The notes beneath the pieces are model-generated. The model did no database searches and had not been told where the DNA came from. It saw only the letters and a list, made by a program, of their open reading frames with translations. DNA of 64,000 nt from CALCKU01 sp964654665 (GTDB lineage: Bacteria; Pseudomonadota; Alphaproteobacteria; Caulobacterales; Maricaulaceae), in NCBI GenBank assembly GCA_964654665.1, contig CAZZKV010000014.1, positions 4,169 through 68,168 of the forward strand. The letters are read 5' to 3'. Positions 36,460-44,948 of this stretch are shown in pieces; position 1 is the first letter of the stretch, and every line of letters starts with the position of its first letter. Both the position numbers and the translations under genes were made by a program.

Positions 36460-37806
36460 ATGAAAAAACAGGATGCTGTAAACTATCGCCCGCAAACTGC
36501 TATTCTGGCTTTGGGTGAGGCCTTTTATGATCCGGTGACAGCAGCAGATTTTCCCAAAACCATCCTGCGTTACCGCGATGATAGGGCAGCGCACTCTATT
36601 GGACTGCGGTTAAATGATGCGCAATGGCTCAGCCATTTTGGCCGGTTTAAACCTTTGGATGATAATTTGGCAGAGCCTTTAGCGCTGCGGTATCACGGCC
36701 ATCAATTTCAAAATTATAATCCGGAAATTGGTGATGGGCGTGGATTTTTATTTGCGCAAATGCGCGGCGTCGATGACAGGTTGATGGATTTAGGAACAAA
36801 AGGCTCGGGCCAGACCCCTTATTCCCGACGCGGTGATGGCCGCTTAACATTACTGGGCGGTGTGCGGGAGGTTTTAGCCACGCGTTATTTACAATATTTG
36901 GGCGTGAATACATCGCGTAGTCTATCGTTGATTGAAACCGGTGAAGATTTGCAGCGCCATGATGAGCCGTCTCCCGCGCGTTCTGGCGTTCTGGTGCGGC
37001 TTTCCCATTCCCATATCCGGTTCGGTACGTTTCAGCGTCAGGCTTTTTTCCAAGAGCGCGATAATATCCAGAGTTTAATCGATTATTGTATTACGCATTT
37101 TTATCCTGATGCCCAAAACGGAGCAGACTTACTGGAAATGGCGGCCATTGCCTCTGCCGATATGGTAGCCGGATGGATGGCCGCAGGCTTTGTGCACGGG
37201 GTCATGAATACGGATAATATGAATATTACAGGGGAGAGCTTTGATTATGGGCCATACCGGTTTTTACCTGTACTTAATGCCAATCATACGGCAGCCTATT
37301 TTGATCATAACCGTCTTTACGCCTTTGGCCGTCAGCCTGATATTATGTATTGGAATTTGGCCCAATTGGCGCAAAGCTTATCCTTGGTTTGTGGGGATGA
37401 CGCCTTAAAGACAGCTTTGGAGGCCTATGCTCCGGCCTATCGCGAGGCTTTGCGCTGCCATGTTTTTCGCCGTTTCGGTTTACAGCCCGGAACCTTGGAG
37501 ACTGATATTGCCTTCATTATGCAAACCTTCCGGTTTTTAGAGCAGAGCGAAATGCCGTGGCCTCAATTTTGGCATGATTGGCAGGGCGGGTCGCCCGCCA
37601 GCGGGTCGCCTAATGATGATTTTTATCATGGTGATGATTTTATGGCATGGCGCAAAGTCTATACGCGATATGACGCCATTGGGCCAAAGCCGGCGGGGGA
37701 TAGGCCACCAAGCTTGCTTTATGACGATATTGGTGCGTTATGGGCCCCAATTACTGAGCATGATGATTGGACAGCGTTTGATGCCAAATTGGCGAGCTTC
37801 AATTAA
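36460..37806 (+). CDS. selO: SelO/YdiU family protein adenylyltransferase (pseudokinase fold)
   Basis: A 448-residue SelO-type protein that transfers AMP to Ser, Thr or Tyr of target proteins. Signature segments are YHGHQFQNYNPEIGDGRG, LGTKGSGQTPYSRRGDG, REVLATRYLQYLGV and the metal-binding MNTDNMNITGESFDYGP. ATG 36460 is preferred to a TTG fifteen bases earlier. It is about 30 residues shorter than E. coli SelO, mainly at the C-terminus, and no C-terminal Cys or selenocysteine is seen. In E. coli SelO guards against oxidative stress. It is transcribed in the direction of the yceI-cytochrome b561 pair. Confidence 0.94.
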   Translation: MKKQDAVNYRPQTAILALGEAFYDPVTAADFPKTILRYRDDRAAHSIGLRLNDAQWLSHFGRFKPLDDNLAEPLALRYHGHQFQNYNPEIGDGRGFLFAQMRGVDDRLMDLGTKGSGQTPYSRRGDGRLTLLGGVREVLATRYLQYLGVNTSRSLSLIETGEDLQRHDEPSPARSGVLVRLSHSHIRFGTFQRQAFFQERDNIQSLIDYCITHFYPDAQNGADLLEMAAIASADMVAGWMAAGFVHGVMNTDNMNITGESFDYGPYRFLPVLNANHTAAYFDHNRLYAFGRQPDIMYWNLAQLAQSLSLVCGDDALKTALEAYAPAYREALRCHVFRRFGLQPGTLETDIAFIMQTFRFLEQSEMPWPQFWHDWQGGSPASGSPNDDFYHGDDFMAWRKVYTRYDAIGPKPAGDRPPSLLYDDIGALWAPITEHDDWTAFDAKLASFN

Positions 37807-37860
37807 CTGTGATTCCCTTTTACCCGCGAAATATGTATAAGACAGCCAATGGAGAGAGTT

Positions 37861-38577
37861 ATGAAAATGAGAGATTTAATTTTAGTATCTACCGCAACCT
37901 TATTATTAGCAGGGTGTACTGCGGCTGAAAACACAGCGGCCCAAGCGGCCGATGCGGCAAAAGCCGCCGCAAGCACAACCGTTGCCGCAACTGCGGCAAA
38001 AGCCGGTGATGCTATGGCGGCGGCGAAATCGGCTTTACCCGGTGTTGATATATCCACTGCGCCAGCGGGGGTCTATGTGTCCGAAAAAAGCCATGCCTAT
38101 ATTACCTTTCAATATTTGCATCAGGGTTATGCCCGTCCGACATTGCGCTGGAATGATTTCGAAGCCCGTATAGAGCTTGATTCCGATAACCCTGAAAATT
38201 CGGTTTTAACGGTTGATATTAATGCGGCCAGTATCGATAGCGGCGTGGAAAAATTTGACGAACATTTAGTGAGTGCCGATTTTTTTGATGTGGCGAACCA
38301 CCCGGTCATTACATTTACCAGCACGGCCCTTAAACAAAGCCTGACAGGCAGCGGAACAGTAACTGGCGATCTGACGATGAAAGGTATAAGCAAACCCGTA
38401 ACGCTGGATGTAACACTGAATAAGGTCGGTGAGAATTTCCGTTCGAAAAAACCGATGTTGGGCATTTCGGCCAAAACACAAATCAAGCGGTCCGAGTGGG
38501 ATTTGGGTAAATATACACCGCTTGTCGGTGATGAAGTTGATATCATAATTGAAGTGGAATTCATTCAACCCGAATAA
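37861..38577 (+). CDS. yceI: YceI-family lipoprotein
   Basis: A 238-residue lipoprotein (lipobox LLLAGCTAAE) with an Ala-rich helical spacer (about 25-60) before the YceI lipocalin-like domain (about 70-238), recognised by SVEKFDEHL-like GVEKFDEHLVSADFFDVANH and KRSEWDLGKYTPLVGDEV. YceI domains bind isoprenoid lipids such as polyprenyl quinones. ATG 37861 has GGAGAG just upstream. The TAA overlaps the cytochrome b561 ATG, a frequent gene pair. Confidence 0.93.
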   Translation: MKMRDLILVSTATLLLAGCTAAENTAAQAADAAKAAASTTVAATAAKAGDAMAAAKSALPGVDISTAPAGVYVSEKSHAYITFQYLHQGYARPTLRWNDFEARIELDSDNPENSVLTVDINAASIDSGVEKFDEHLVSADFFDVANHPVITFTSTALKQSLTGSGTVTGDLTMKGISKPVTLDVTLNKVGENFRSKKPMLGISAKTQIKRSEWDLGKYTPLVGDEVDIIIEVEFIQPE

Positions 38578-39161
38578 TGGCGCAAGGAAAACAAAAAAGG
38601 CTGGATAATCATTATAGTAAGACCGCCATAGTCCTGCATTGGCTGATTGCGCTATGTGTGATCGGCCTAATCCTGTTTGGGCATTTAATGACGAACCCGC
38701 AGACGCCCAATCGTTTTGTATTGTATCAACTCCATAAATCTTTCGGTATTTTGGTTTTACTGCTCTCGCTTTTGCGATTGGGGTGGCGTTTACGCCACAA
38801 ACCGCCGTCTTTACCTGCGGGTATGAAACCGTGGGAAATACAGGCGGCACGTTTCACCCATATCGCATTTTATGTCTTTATGATCGGGATGCCGCTTTTA
38901 GGCTGGGCTTTGGTATCAGCCTCGCCGACCAATATTCCGACCGTTTTATTCAAAATAATGCCATGGCCGCATTTACCCATTTTGCCCGATTTGGACAATA
39001 AAGAGGCCGTATCTAAAATTCTAACTCAGCTCCACCATTTAGGCGGCAAACTGATGGCGGGGCTTATCATTTTACATATGGGCGCAGCGCTTAAACATCA
39101 TCTGGTTAACCGGGATGCGGTCCTTATGCGGATGCTACCCTTTTTAAAACAGCGTCGGTAA
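38577..39161 (+). CDS. Cytochrome b561 family membrane protein
   Basis: A 194-residue four-helix membrane cytochrome. Likely haem ligands are His in IVLHWLIALCV, in YQLHKSFGILVL and in the later helices (RFTHIAFYVF; MAGLIILHMGAALKHH). It would exchange electrons with quinone; the adjacent YceI protein may present a quinone or isoprenoid. Overlap of one base with yceI implies co-translation. Confidence 0.93.
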   Translation: MAQGKQKRLDNHYSKTAIVLHWLIALCVIGLILFGHLMTNPQTPNRFVLYQLHKSFGILVLLLSLLRLGWRLRHKPPSLPAGMKPWEIQAARFTHIAFYVFMIGMPLLGWALVSASPTNIPTVLFKIMPWPHLPILPDLDNKEAVSKILTQLHHLGGKLMAGLIILHMGAALKHHLVNRDAVLMRMLPFLKQRR

Positions 39162-39242
39162 CAACCCCTTATTTCCAAGGGTTTCATTTGCGCTTCAAAC
39201 CCTTGATTCGACATTTATCCGGCTTTGGGTCATTATCGGTCT

Positions 39243-40106
39243 ATGGGGGGTCTGAACCATTGGACTGTGGCCGGATGGGGTCAAAAGGTTAGGCAGGTTC
39301 CCGTGGTTTTAAACCGCGGGATGCTGGTAGTCTGTACTTTAATATTGGGCGCTTCAACGGCCAGTATGCGCGGGCCTGTACTGGAACCGGGCGAACAGGG
39401 ACGAGTTGTGTCTGTCTGGGATGGGGATAGCCTGTCACTTGACAGCGGTCTGAAGGTTCGGCTGTCGGGAATATATGCGCCTGCCTTGAAACAGGGGCGC
39501 AAGACAGCTTTGATAGACCCTATGGGCGCAGAGGCCAAAGCCGCGCTTATCGCACTTACTCGCGAACAGGATATTAGGCTTTATTATGGCGGGGAAAAAC
39601 GGGACCGGTATGACCGGGCCTTGGCACATGTTTTCACGCTTTTGCCATCCGGCGCGCCAGATTTATGGGTGCAAGAAGAAATGCTGCTCCGAGGCATGGC
39701 GCGGGTTTATACATGGCCCGATAGTTATCAGGACATTGCGCGTCTTTATGCGGCCGAACAGCAAGCCCGCAGTGCCGGACGGGGCCTTTGGAACGATGTG
39801 TTTTATGCCATACGCAGTCCGGATCCCAATACGCTAGCGCAGGATGTGGATAGTGTGCAAATAGTGGAGGGAGTAATTACCTCCAGCGCCGAAATACGCG
39901 GGCGAATATATCTCAATTTTGGGGCGGATTATAAAACCGATTTTACAATTGCGATTGCTAAAAAGAACCGCAAACGGTTTAAAAAAGCGGGTCTTGATCC
40001 ATTGACATTAACAGGGGCAAAGGTGCGGGTTCGCGGCTGGATTGAATTGATGAACGGGCCGATGATCTGGCTGGACCACCCCGATAGGCTTGAAGTGCTG
40101 GATTGA
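39243..40106 (+). CDS. Thermonuclease-like (SNase) family protein
   Basis: An approximately 287-residue protein with an N-terminal hydrophobic segment (MLVVCTLILGAS) and an SNase domain with VSVWDGDSLSL, VRLSGIYAPAL, KRDRYDRALAHVF and the RLYAAEQQARSAGRGLW helix. Catalytic Asp, Arg and Asp positions appear retained. It is probably exported or membrane-anchored and would degrade DNA or RNA outside the cytoplasm. A C-terminal part of about 90 residues (from VEGVITSS) has an OB-like look. ATG 39321 is a possible shorter start giving a more typical signal peptide. Confidence 0.85.
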   Translation: MGGLNHWTVAGWGQKVRQVPVVLNRGMLVVCTLILGASTASMRGPVLEPGEQGRVVSVWDGDSLSLDSGLKVRLSGIYAPALKQGRKTALIDPMGAEAKAALIALTREQDIRLYYGGEKRDRYDRALAHVFTLLPSGAPDLWVQEEMLLRGMARVYTWPDSYQDIARLYAAEQQARSAGRGLWNDVFYAIRSPDPNTLAQDVDSVQIVEGVITSSAEIRGRIYLNFGADYKTDFTIAIAKKNRKRFKKAGLDPLTLTGAKVRVRGWIELMNGPMIWLDHPDRLEVLD

Positions 40107-40185
40107 TAATTTTACGGTAAAACTGTATCAATTTTGCGGGGACAGGTGCTTGCCTTTAGCGTCAAATATAGCCAATAAACGCTTT

Positions 40186-43100
40186 ATGACACCCCCAATT
40201 TTAAAAGCGGTTTTAGGTCCGACCAATACGGGCAAAACCCATTATGCCGTCGAGCGTATGCTGGGCCGGGATAGTGGCGTTATTGGATTGCCGCTGCGGC
40301 TTTTGGCCCGCGAAGTCTATGATAAAATTTGTGCCATAAAGACCCCGGCGCAATGCGCTTTGGTGACAGGGGAAGAGAAAATTATTCCGAAAACGGCACA
40401 TTATTTTGTGTGTACAGCAGAGGCTATGCCAACAGATCGTCGGTTTTCATTTGCGGCGATTGATGAGGTTCAGCTCATGGCTAATCCTGAACGCGGGCAT
40501 ATTTTCACCGATCGGGTTCTCAATTACCGCGGCAGTCAGGAAACCTTATTGATGGGTTCTGATACGGCGCGGCCCGTTTTGGAAACCTTGCTGCCGGATA
40601 TTCGTTTTGATTACCGCGAGCGGTTTTCAACGCTAAGCTATAGCGGACCTATGCGGTTAACGCGCCTGCCAAAGCGGTCTGTTATTGTCGCCTTTTCAGC
40701 CAAGGATGTTTACACGATTGCTGAATTGGTTCGCCGGTATAGAGGCGGGGCGGCGGTGGTTATGGGGGCTTTATCGCCGCGTACGCGCAATGCACAGGCG
40801 GAATTATTTCAGAGCGGCGATGTTGATTTTTTAATAGCAACGGATGCCATTGGCATGGGGCTGAATTTAAATACCGATCATGTGGCTTTTGCCGCCATGA
40901 GTAAATTTGACGGCCGGCGCCGGCGTTATTTACACCCGATGGAAGCAGGGCAGATCGCTGGTCGAGCTGGGCGGTTTCGTAATCATGGCACCTTTGGAAC
41001 AACAGGCGATTGCCCGGAAATGGATGACAATCTAGTGAGCCGGATTGAAAACCATAAATATGACGCCTTTCAATATGCGGAATGGCGAAATGCGGCTTTG
41101 GATTTCAGCAGTTTTGATAGCCTTATGGAAAGTTTACATATGCCGCGACCGATACGTCGCTTGCGCCGCGTAAAAGGAACTGTGGATGAACAAGCTTTGG
41201 AGCGTATGTCGGCTATTACCGAGATTAGGGTCCAATTGACAACACCGTTGGCGGTTCGACGTTTGTGGGAAATTTGCCAGATTCCTGATTTTCGTAATCT
41301 GACAATTGACGCCCATGTTCGCCTGTTACAAGATATTTACGGGCATATATCAGAGCAAGGTTTTTTACCTGATGATTATCTTGACAAACATATCCTCAGG
41401 CTCGACCAGACAGAAGGCGATGTTCATTTACTTTCATCAAGACTTGCACAAATACGGACATGGACATATTGCGCCAATAAATTAAACTGGAGCTTTGATT
41501 CAAAACATTGGATTAAACGCACGCGCATGGTTGAAGATAGGTTGTCGGATGCGCTACATGAAAGATTAACAGCCCGATTTGTGGACCGCCGAACCAGCGC
41601 TTTGCTTAAGGGAATAGGAGCCGGAGCATATATGGAAGCCAGCCTAAAGGATAATGGCGATGTCATGGTTGATGATCATATCATTGGTCACTTGGACGGG
41701 TTGACGTTTAAAATAGCGGCTAGCGGAACTGATTTGGAGGCTAAAGCCTTACAAGCCGCAGCTGAAAAAGTTGTCGGTCCAGAGGTGAACCGGAAATTGA
41801 CCAGTCTTTGCGGTGGGTCCCATGCAATTTTTACCTTATCAGAACGCGGGAAAATTATGTGGGGTGGTCAGGCTGTCGGCAGAATTGCCCGTGGCGGGTC
41901 TATTTTGAACCCGGATGCCGAATTGATCGGCGGTGATTTAGGGAATGCGAATTTACGTCAATTAGCGCAGGATCGTATGCGGGATTTTCTACGTGGCGAA
42001 GTCGCGGCGAAACTATCGTGTTTGAGCAAACTTAAAGTGCTTAGTGAAGCGCCGGAAACTCCGCCAGAAGCTCGAGGCTTGGCGTATCAGATGTTTCAAA
42101 ACAATGGGTCCTTGGAACGGCGCCCTCACCTTGCTGAGATTAAAGCGGCGGATCAGGATGCTCGCCGAGCCTTGCGTCAAGCGGGAATGGTTTTCGGATT
42201 TTATAATCTGTATCTCAAAGATTTAATGAAACCCAAACCGGCAAATTTGTTAAGCCTTTTAACGGCATATGGAGCGGGCGGTGACGGCATGCCGTTTATC
42301 CCGTTTGCGGGTGTTACCTCTCTGGCCAATGAAGGACAATTTGATAGCGAGAACTTTAGCGATTTAGCGCTATCGAGTGCGGGATATAAAGCGTGCGGCC
42401 CGCGGATTATCCGCTTTGATATTCTCAATCGTTTGTCAGGTCTTATCCGTCAGGCTCAATTGCAATCAAAGACTCGAAAATTTCAGATTATGCAAGAAAT
42501 GCTGGCTTTATTGGGATGCACATATGAGGACGCGCAAGGCGTGTTACGCTCGCTAGGATTTCAATCCGAACTCGTTAAGCGCGAAGAGGTTGAAGCCATG
42601 ATAGCTAAGACAGCGGCTGAAGAAAAAGTAAGAGCTGAGAAAAAAGCGGAAAAAGAGAAGGCGGAAGCCCAGAAAAAAGCAGCAAACCAACCCGCTGTAT
42701 CGGAAACGCTGGAGGATACGCCCCCCGATGCGACCCCAGAAACTCCGGAAAATACAACCCCCGACACGACCACAGATACGGTAATGAATGCAGCATTAGA
42801 AACTCCGCTGAATGAAAAGACGCCCGATGGCACGGCTCCCGAAATAACGGCGCCTAAGACGACGGCGTCTGAAGGGGTTACGTCTGGCGGGACTCCGTCT
42901 GAACCACGGCGAAGGCAGCGCGTGTCCAAACCGGCCCCCAAACCCCTTCATGTTTACAATCATCGTAAGGTCGATGAAGAGACGGGCGAAACACTTGAAA
43001 TTGTCAATAATGAGTTTTGGGTCATACCTTTTAAGAAAAGATCGCGCGGTAATTTTTCAAAAGGCAAGGGCAAACCCTTACACGGCGCGCAAAAATTTCG

Positions 43101-43242
43101 TCAGAATAACCGGAAAGCCAAAGCCTCTGGCAAGCCGAAAGACCCGCAGAAATCTCAAAATTATAAAGCTAAAGAGGAACGCCGGATGGCGGATTCCCCT
43201 TTTGCGGCTTTAGCCGCTCTTAAAACGCCAAAGAAGGATTGA
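40186..43242 (+). CDS. SUV3-like ATP-dependent RNA helicase with long low-complexity C-terminus
   Basis: ATG 40186 gives 1018 residues. Helicase motifs are those of the mitochondrial SUV3 family: GPTNTGKTHYAVERML (motif I), AIDEVQLM (DEVQ box), DFLIATDAIGMGLN and AGQIAGRAGRFRNHG (motif VI). The middle and C-terminal helicase-associated regions follow. From about residue 805 the protein becomes charged and low-complexity: a Glu/Lys/Ala coiled stretch, a Thr/Pro/Glu segment, then a basic tail. The disordered tail may bind RNA or partners such as RNase E or PNPase; that is inference. It precedes an S4 RNA-binding gene, an order common in alphaproteobacteria. Confidence 0.92.
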   Translation: MTPPILKAVLGPTNTGKTHYAVERMLGRDSGVIGLPLRLLAREVYDKICAIKTPAQCALVTGEEKIIPKTAHYFVCTAEAMPTDRRFSFAAIDEVQLMANPERGHIFTDRVLNYRGSQETLLMGSDTARPVLETLLPDIRFDYRERFSTLSYSGPMRLTRLPKRSVIVAFSAKDVYTIAELVRRYRGGAAVVMGALSPRTRNAQAELFQSGDVDFLIATDAIGMGLNLNTDHVAFAAMSKFDGRRRRYLHPMEAGQIAGRAGRFRNHGTFGTTGDCPEMDDNLVSRIENHKYDAFQYAEWRNAALDFSSFDSLMESLHMPRPIRRLRRVKGTVDEQALERMSAITEIRVQLTTPLAVRRLWEICQIPDFRNLTIDAHVRLLQDIYGHISEQGFLPDDYLDKHILRLDQTEGDVHLLSSRLAQIRTWTYCANKLNWSFDSKHWIKRTRMVEDRLSDALHERLTARFVDRRTSALLKGIGAGAYMEASLKDNGDVMVDDHIIGHLDGLTFKIAASGTDLEAKALQAAAEKVVGPEVNRKLTSLCGGSHAIFTLSERGKIMWGGQAVGRIARGGSILNPDAELIGGDLGNANLRQLAQDRMRDFLRGEVAAKLSCLSKLKVLSEAPETPPEARGLAYQMFQNNGSLERRPHLAEIKAADQDARRALRQAGMVFGFYNLYLKDLMKPKPANLLSLLTAYGAGGDGMPFIPFAGVTSLANEGQFDSENFSDLALSSAGYKACGPRIIRFDILNRLSGLIRQAQLQSKTRKFQIMQEMLALLGCTYEDAQGVLRSLGFQSELVKREEVEAMIAKTAAEEKVRAEKKAEKEKAEAQKKAANQPAVSETLEDTPPDATPETPENTTPDTTTDTVMNAALETPLNEKTPDGTAPEITAPKTTASEGVTSGGTPSEPRRRQRVSKPAPKPLHVYNHRKVDEETGETLEIVNNEFWVIPFKKRSRGNFSKGKGKPLHGAQKFRQNNRKAKASGKPKDPQKSQNYKAKEERRMADSPFAALAALKTPKKD

Positions 43243-43245
43243 TTT

Positions 43246-43572
43246 TTGGGCCGCACCGCTGAGCAGACTAATGATTGCGCATTGCGGCTGGATATGTGGC
43301 TTTATCGTACACGGCTTGCGAAATCCCGCACACAGGCAGGGGGCTTGATTGCTCGGGGCAAGGTCCGCATTGACCGTAACGGGACAATGGAACGGACGCG
43401 AAAATCACATAGGTTAGTGCGGAGCGGGGACCGTATTACTTTTATGCGAGGCCAAACGCTTATTTATGTTGAAGTGTGCGGAATGCCATCGCGCCGCGGG
43501 CCGGCCGCTGAAGCACAGGAGTTTTACACGGCTTGCGAAAATGTGCCGCGCGGCTGCTCACAAAGAAGTTGA
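43246..43572 (+). CDS. S4-domain RNA-binding protein (Hsp15/HslR-like)
   Basis: A 108-residue basic protein with an S4 domain (LRLDMWLYRTRLAKSRTQAG ... ARGKVRIDRN). Hsp15 binds stalled 50S subunits carrying peptidyl-tRNA. The start is TTG 43246, three bases after the helicase stop; no better start fits. The C-terminal 30 residues extend beyond the S4 fold. Coupling to the helicase gene supports a ribosome or RNA-quality role. Confidence 0.88.
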   Translation: MGRTAEQTNDCALRLDMWLYRTRLAKSRTQAGGLIARGKVRIDRNGTMERTRKSHRLVRSGDRITFMRGQTLIYVEVCGMPSRRGPAAEAQEFYTACENVPRGCSQRS

Positions 43573-43659
43573 CGACACAGAGTTGACAAACGCTGTACCG
43601 CACGCCACATCGCGCTAGTAATAGCCGCGTAGTTTTCAGGCTCAATAACCGAGTATATC

Positions 43660-44001
43660 ATGACCTATATTGTCAAAGACGAATGTATCAAATGCAAATT
43701 TATGGATTGTGTAGAAGTATGTCCGGTTGATTGCTTTTATGAAGGCGAGAATATGCTCGTCATTCATCCTGATGAATGTATTGATTGCGGTGTATGTGAA
43801 CCGGAATGCCCTGTGGATGCGATTGTTCCTGACACGGAGGATGATCCGGATGGAAAATGGTTAGCCATTAATTCGAAATATGCGGAGCTTTGGCCAAATA
43901 TTACGGTGATAGGCGAACCCCCTGCGGACCGTGAAAAATATGAGTCAGAAACAGGTAAGTTTGAAAAATACTTTAGCGAAAAGCCCGGAAAAGGCGATTA
44001 A
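43660..44001 (+). CDS. fdxA: Seven-iron ferredoxin FdxA
   Basis: A 113-residue ferredoxin. The first cluster motif has Cys 9, 12, 17 and 21 (CIKCKFMDCVEVCP) and the second Cys 40, 43, 46 and 50 (CIDCGVCEPECP). By comparison with the Azotobacter 7Fe ferredoxin, Cys 9, 17 and 50 hold a 3Fe-4S cluster and Cys 21, 40, 43 and 46 a 4Fe-4S cluster. The extra C-terminal helical region is standard. fdxA followed by carD is a conserved alphaproteobacterial neighbourhood. Confidence 0.97.
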   Translation: MTYIVKDECIKCKFMDCVEVCPVDCFYEGENMLVIHPDECIDCGVCEPECPVDAIVPDTEDDPDGKWLAINSKYAELWPNITVIGEPPADREKYESETGKFEKYFSEKPGKGD

Positions 44002-44044
44002 TACGGCCTTTATGCAGTAGACAATGAAATTCTGGTCAAGGGAC

Positions 44045-44073
44045 TGGATTTTTTGTCATTTTTCTGTTATAAT
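44045..44073 (+). promoter_or_regulatory. Probable carD promoter with extended -10
   Basis: TGTTATAAT gives a perfect -10 (44068-44073) with the TGn extension; 17 bp upstream TGGATT is a weak -35. Transcription would start near 44080, leaving a leader of about 120 nt before the carD ATG. Confidence 0.5.
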
Positions 44074-44201
44074 GAAACGAAATCAACGGTGCATGTCCTT
44101 AAGAAGGCTTGAGTAAGCTGCCTTTTGGATCGCGCCGTTTGCGTTTAGAAAGATAATATACGAATTGTGAATTCGGATAATAAACCAAGGGTAATCTCTA
44201 C

Positions 44202-44834
44202 ATGACAACTCCTAAAAAGCCGGCCAAAACCAAGGCCGCAGCAAAAAAAACATCAAAAGCGAAATTATTTAAAAAAGGTCAGCATATTGTATATCCCGCC
44301 CATGGGGTCGGCGAAGTGATGGGAGTCGAGCGCGAAACTATCGCCGGATTCGATATCGAAGTTTATGTTGTTGTGTTCGAGCAGGATAAAATGACCTTAC
44401 GTGTTCCAACAGCTAAAGCAAAGACATCGGGCATGCGGGCTTTATCCAATGAATTAGTTTTGAAAGACGCATTTACAACGCTTAATGGCCGGGCTCGTAT
44501 CAAGCGGACCATGTGGTCACGCCGGGCGCAAGAATATGAAGCCAAAATCAATTCGGGCGATTTAATTTTGGTCGCCGAGGTGGTGCGCGACCTGCACCGT
44601 ACAGACGCTCAACCCGAACAAAGTTATTCCGAACGCCAATTATATGAAAGCGCGCTGGACCGTATGACTCGCGAAGTTGCTGCTATTCACGGTGATGGCC
44701 GCGATGCCGCTTTGGAAGTAATTTTGGATACTTTGGCCAAAGCCCGATCTCGCCAAGCGGCAAAAGCGGCGAAAGAGGCCGAAGCCAAAGCAGATAGTGA
44801 AAATGATAATGGCGAGGCAACAGCCGCCGCCTAA
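44202..44834 (+). CDS. carD: CarD family RNA polymerase-binding transcription regulator
   Basis: A 210-residue protein. After a Lys/Ala-rich leader of about 22 residues comes the RNA polymerase-binding Tudor-like domain (FKKGQHIVYPAHGVGEVMG) and a helical C-terminal DNA-binding domain (MWSRRAQEYEAKINSGD ... YSERQLYESALDRM). CarD/CdnL stabilises open promoter complexes, notably at rRNA and growth-related promoters in Caulobacter. The last 25 residues are Ala/Glu-rich. It is followed by a strong terminator. Confidence 0.95.
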   Translation: MTTPKKPAKTKAAAKKTSKAKLFKKGQHIVYPAHGVGEVMGVERETIAGFDIEVYVVVFEQDKMTLRVPTAKAKTSGMRALSNELVLKDAFTTLNGRARIKRTMWSRRAQEYEAKINSGDLILVAEVVRDLHRTDAQPEQSYSERQLYESALDRMTREVAAIHGDGRDAALEVILDTLAKARSRQAAKAAKEAEAKADSENDNGEATAAA

Positions 44835-44853
44835 ACTGTCTACTTCTATATTT

Positions 44854-44890
44854 AAAACCCTGTGCACTCCTGCCGTGCGCAGGGTTTTTT
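44854..44890 (+). terminator. Rho-independent terminator after carD
   Basis: Stem AAAACCCTGTGCAC / GTGCGCAGGGTTTT (one mismatch) with a T-run, 19 bp after the carD stop. Confidence 0.93.
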
Positions 44891-44948
44891 ATTGTGCGAG
44901 GCGTTAAAACCGCTTACACCGCGCAGCGAAGTTAGAAGCGAAATTCAC

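Noticed and set aside
44862..44948. Upstream in-frame extension of hisS
   Set aside because: It would start inside the carD terminator hairpin; ATG 44949 gives the normal protein length.
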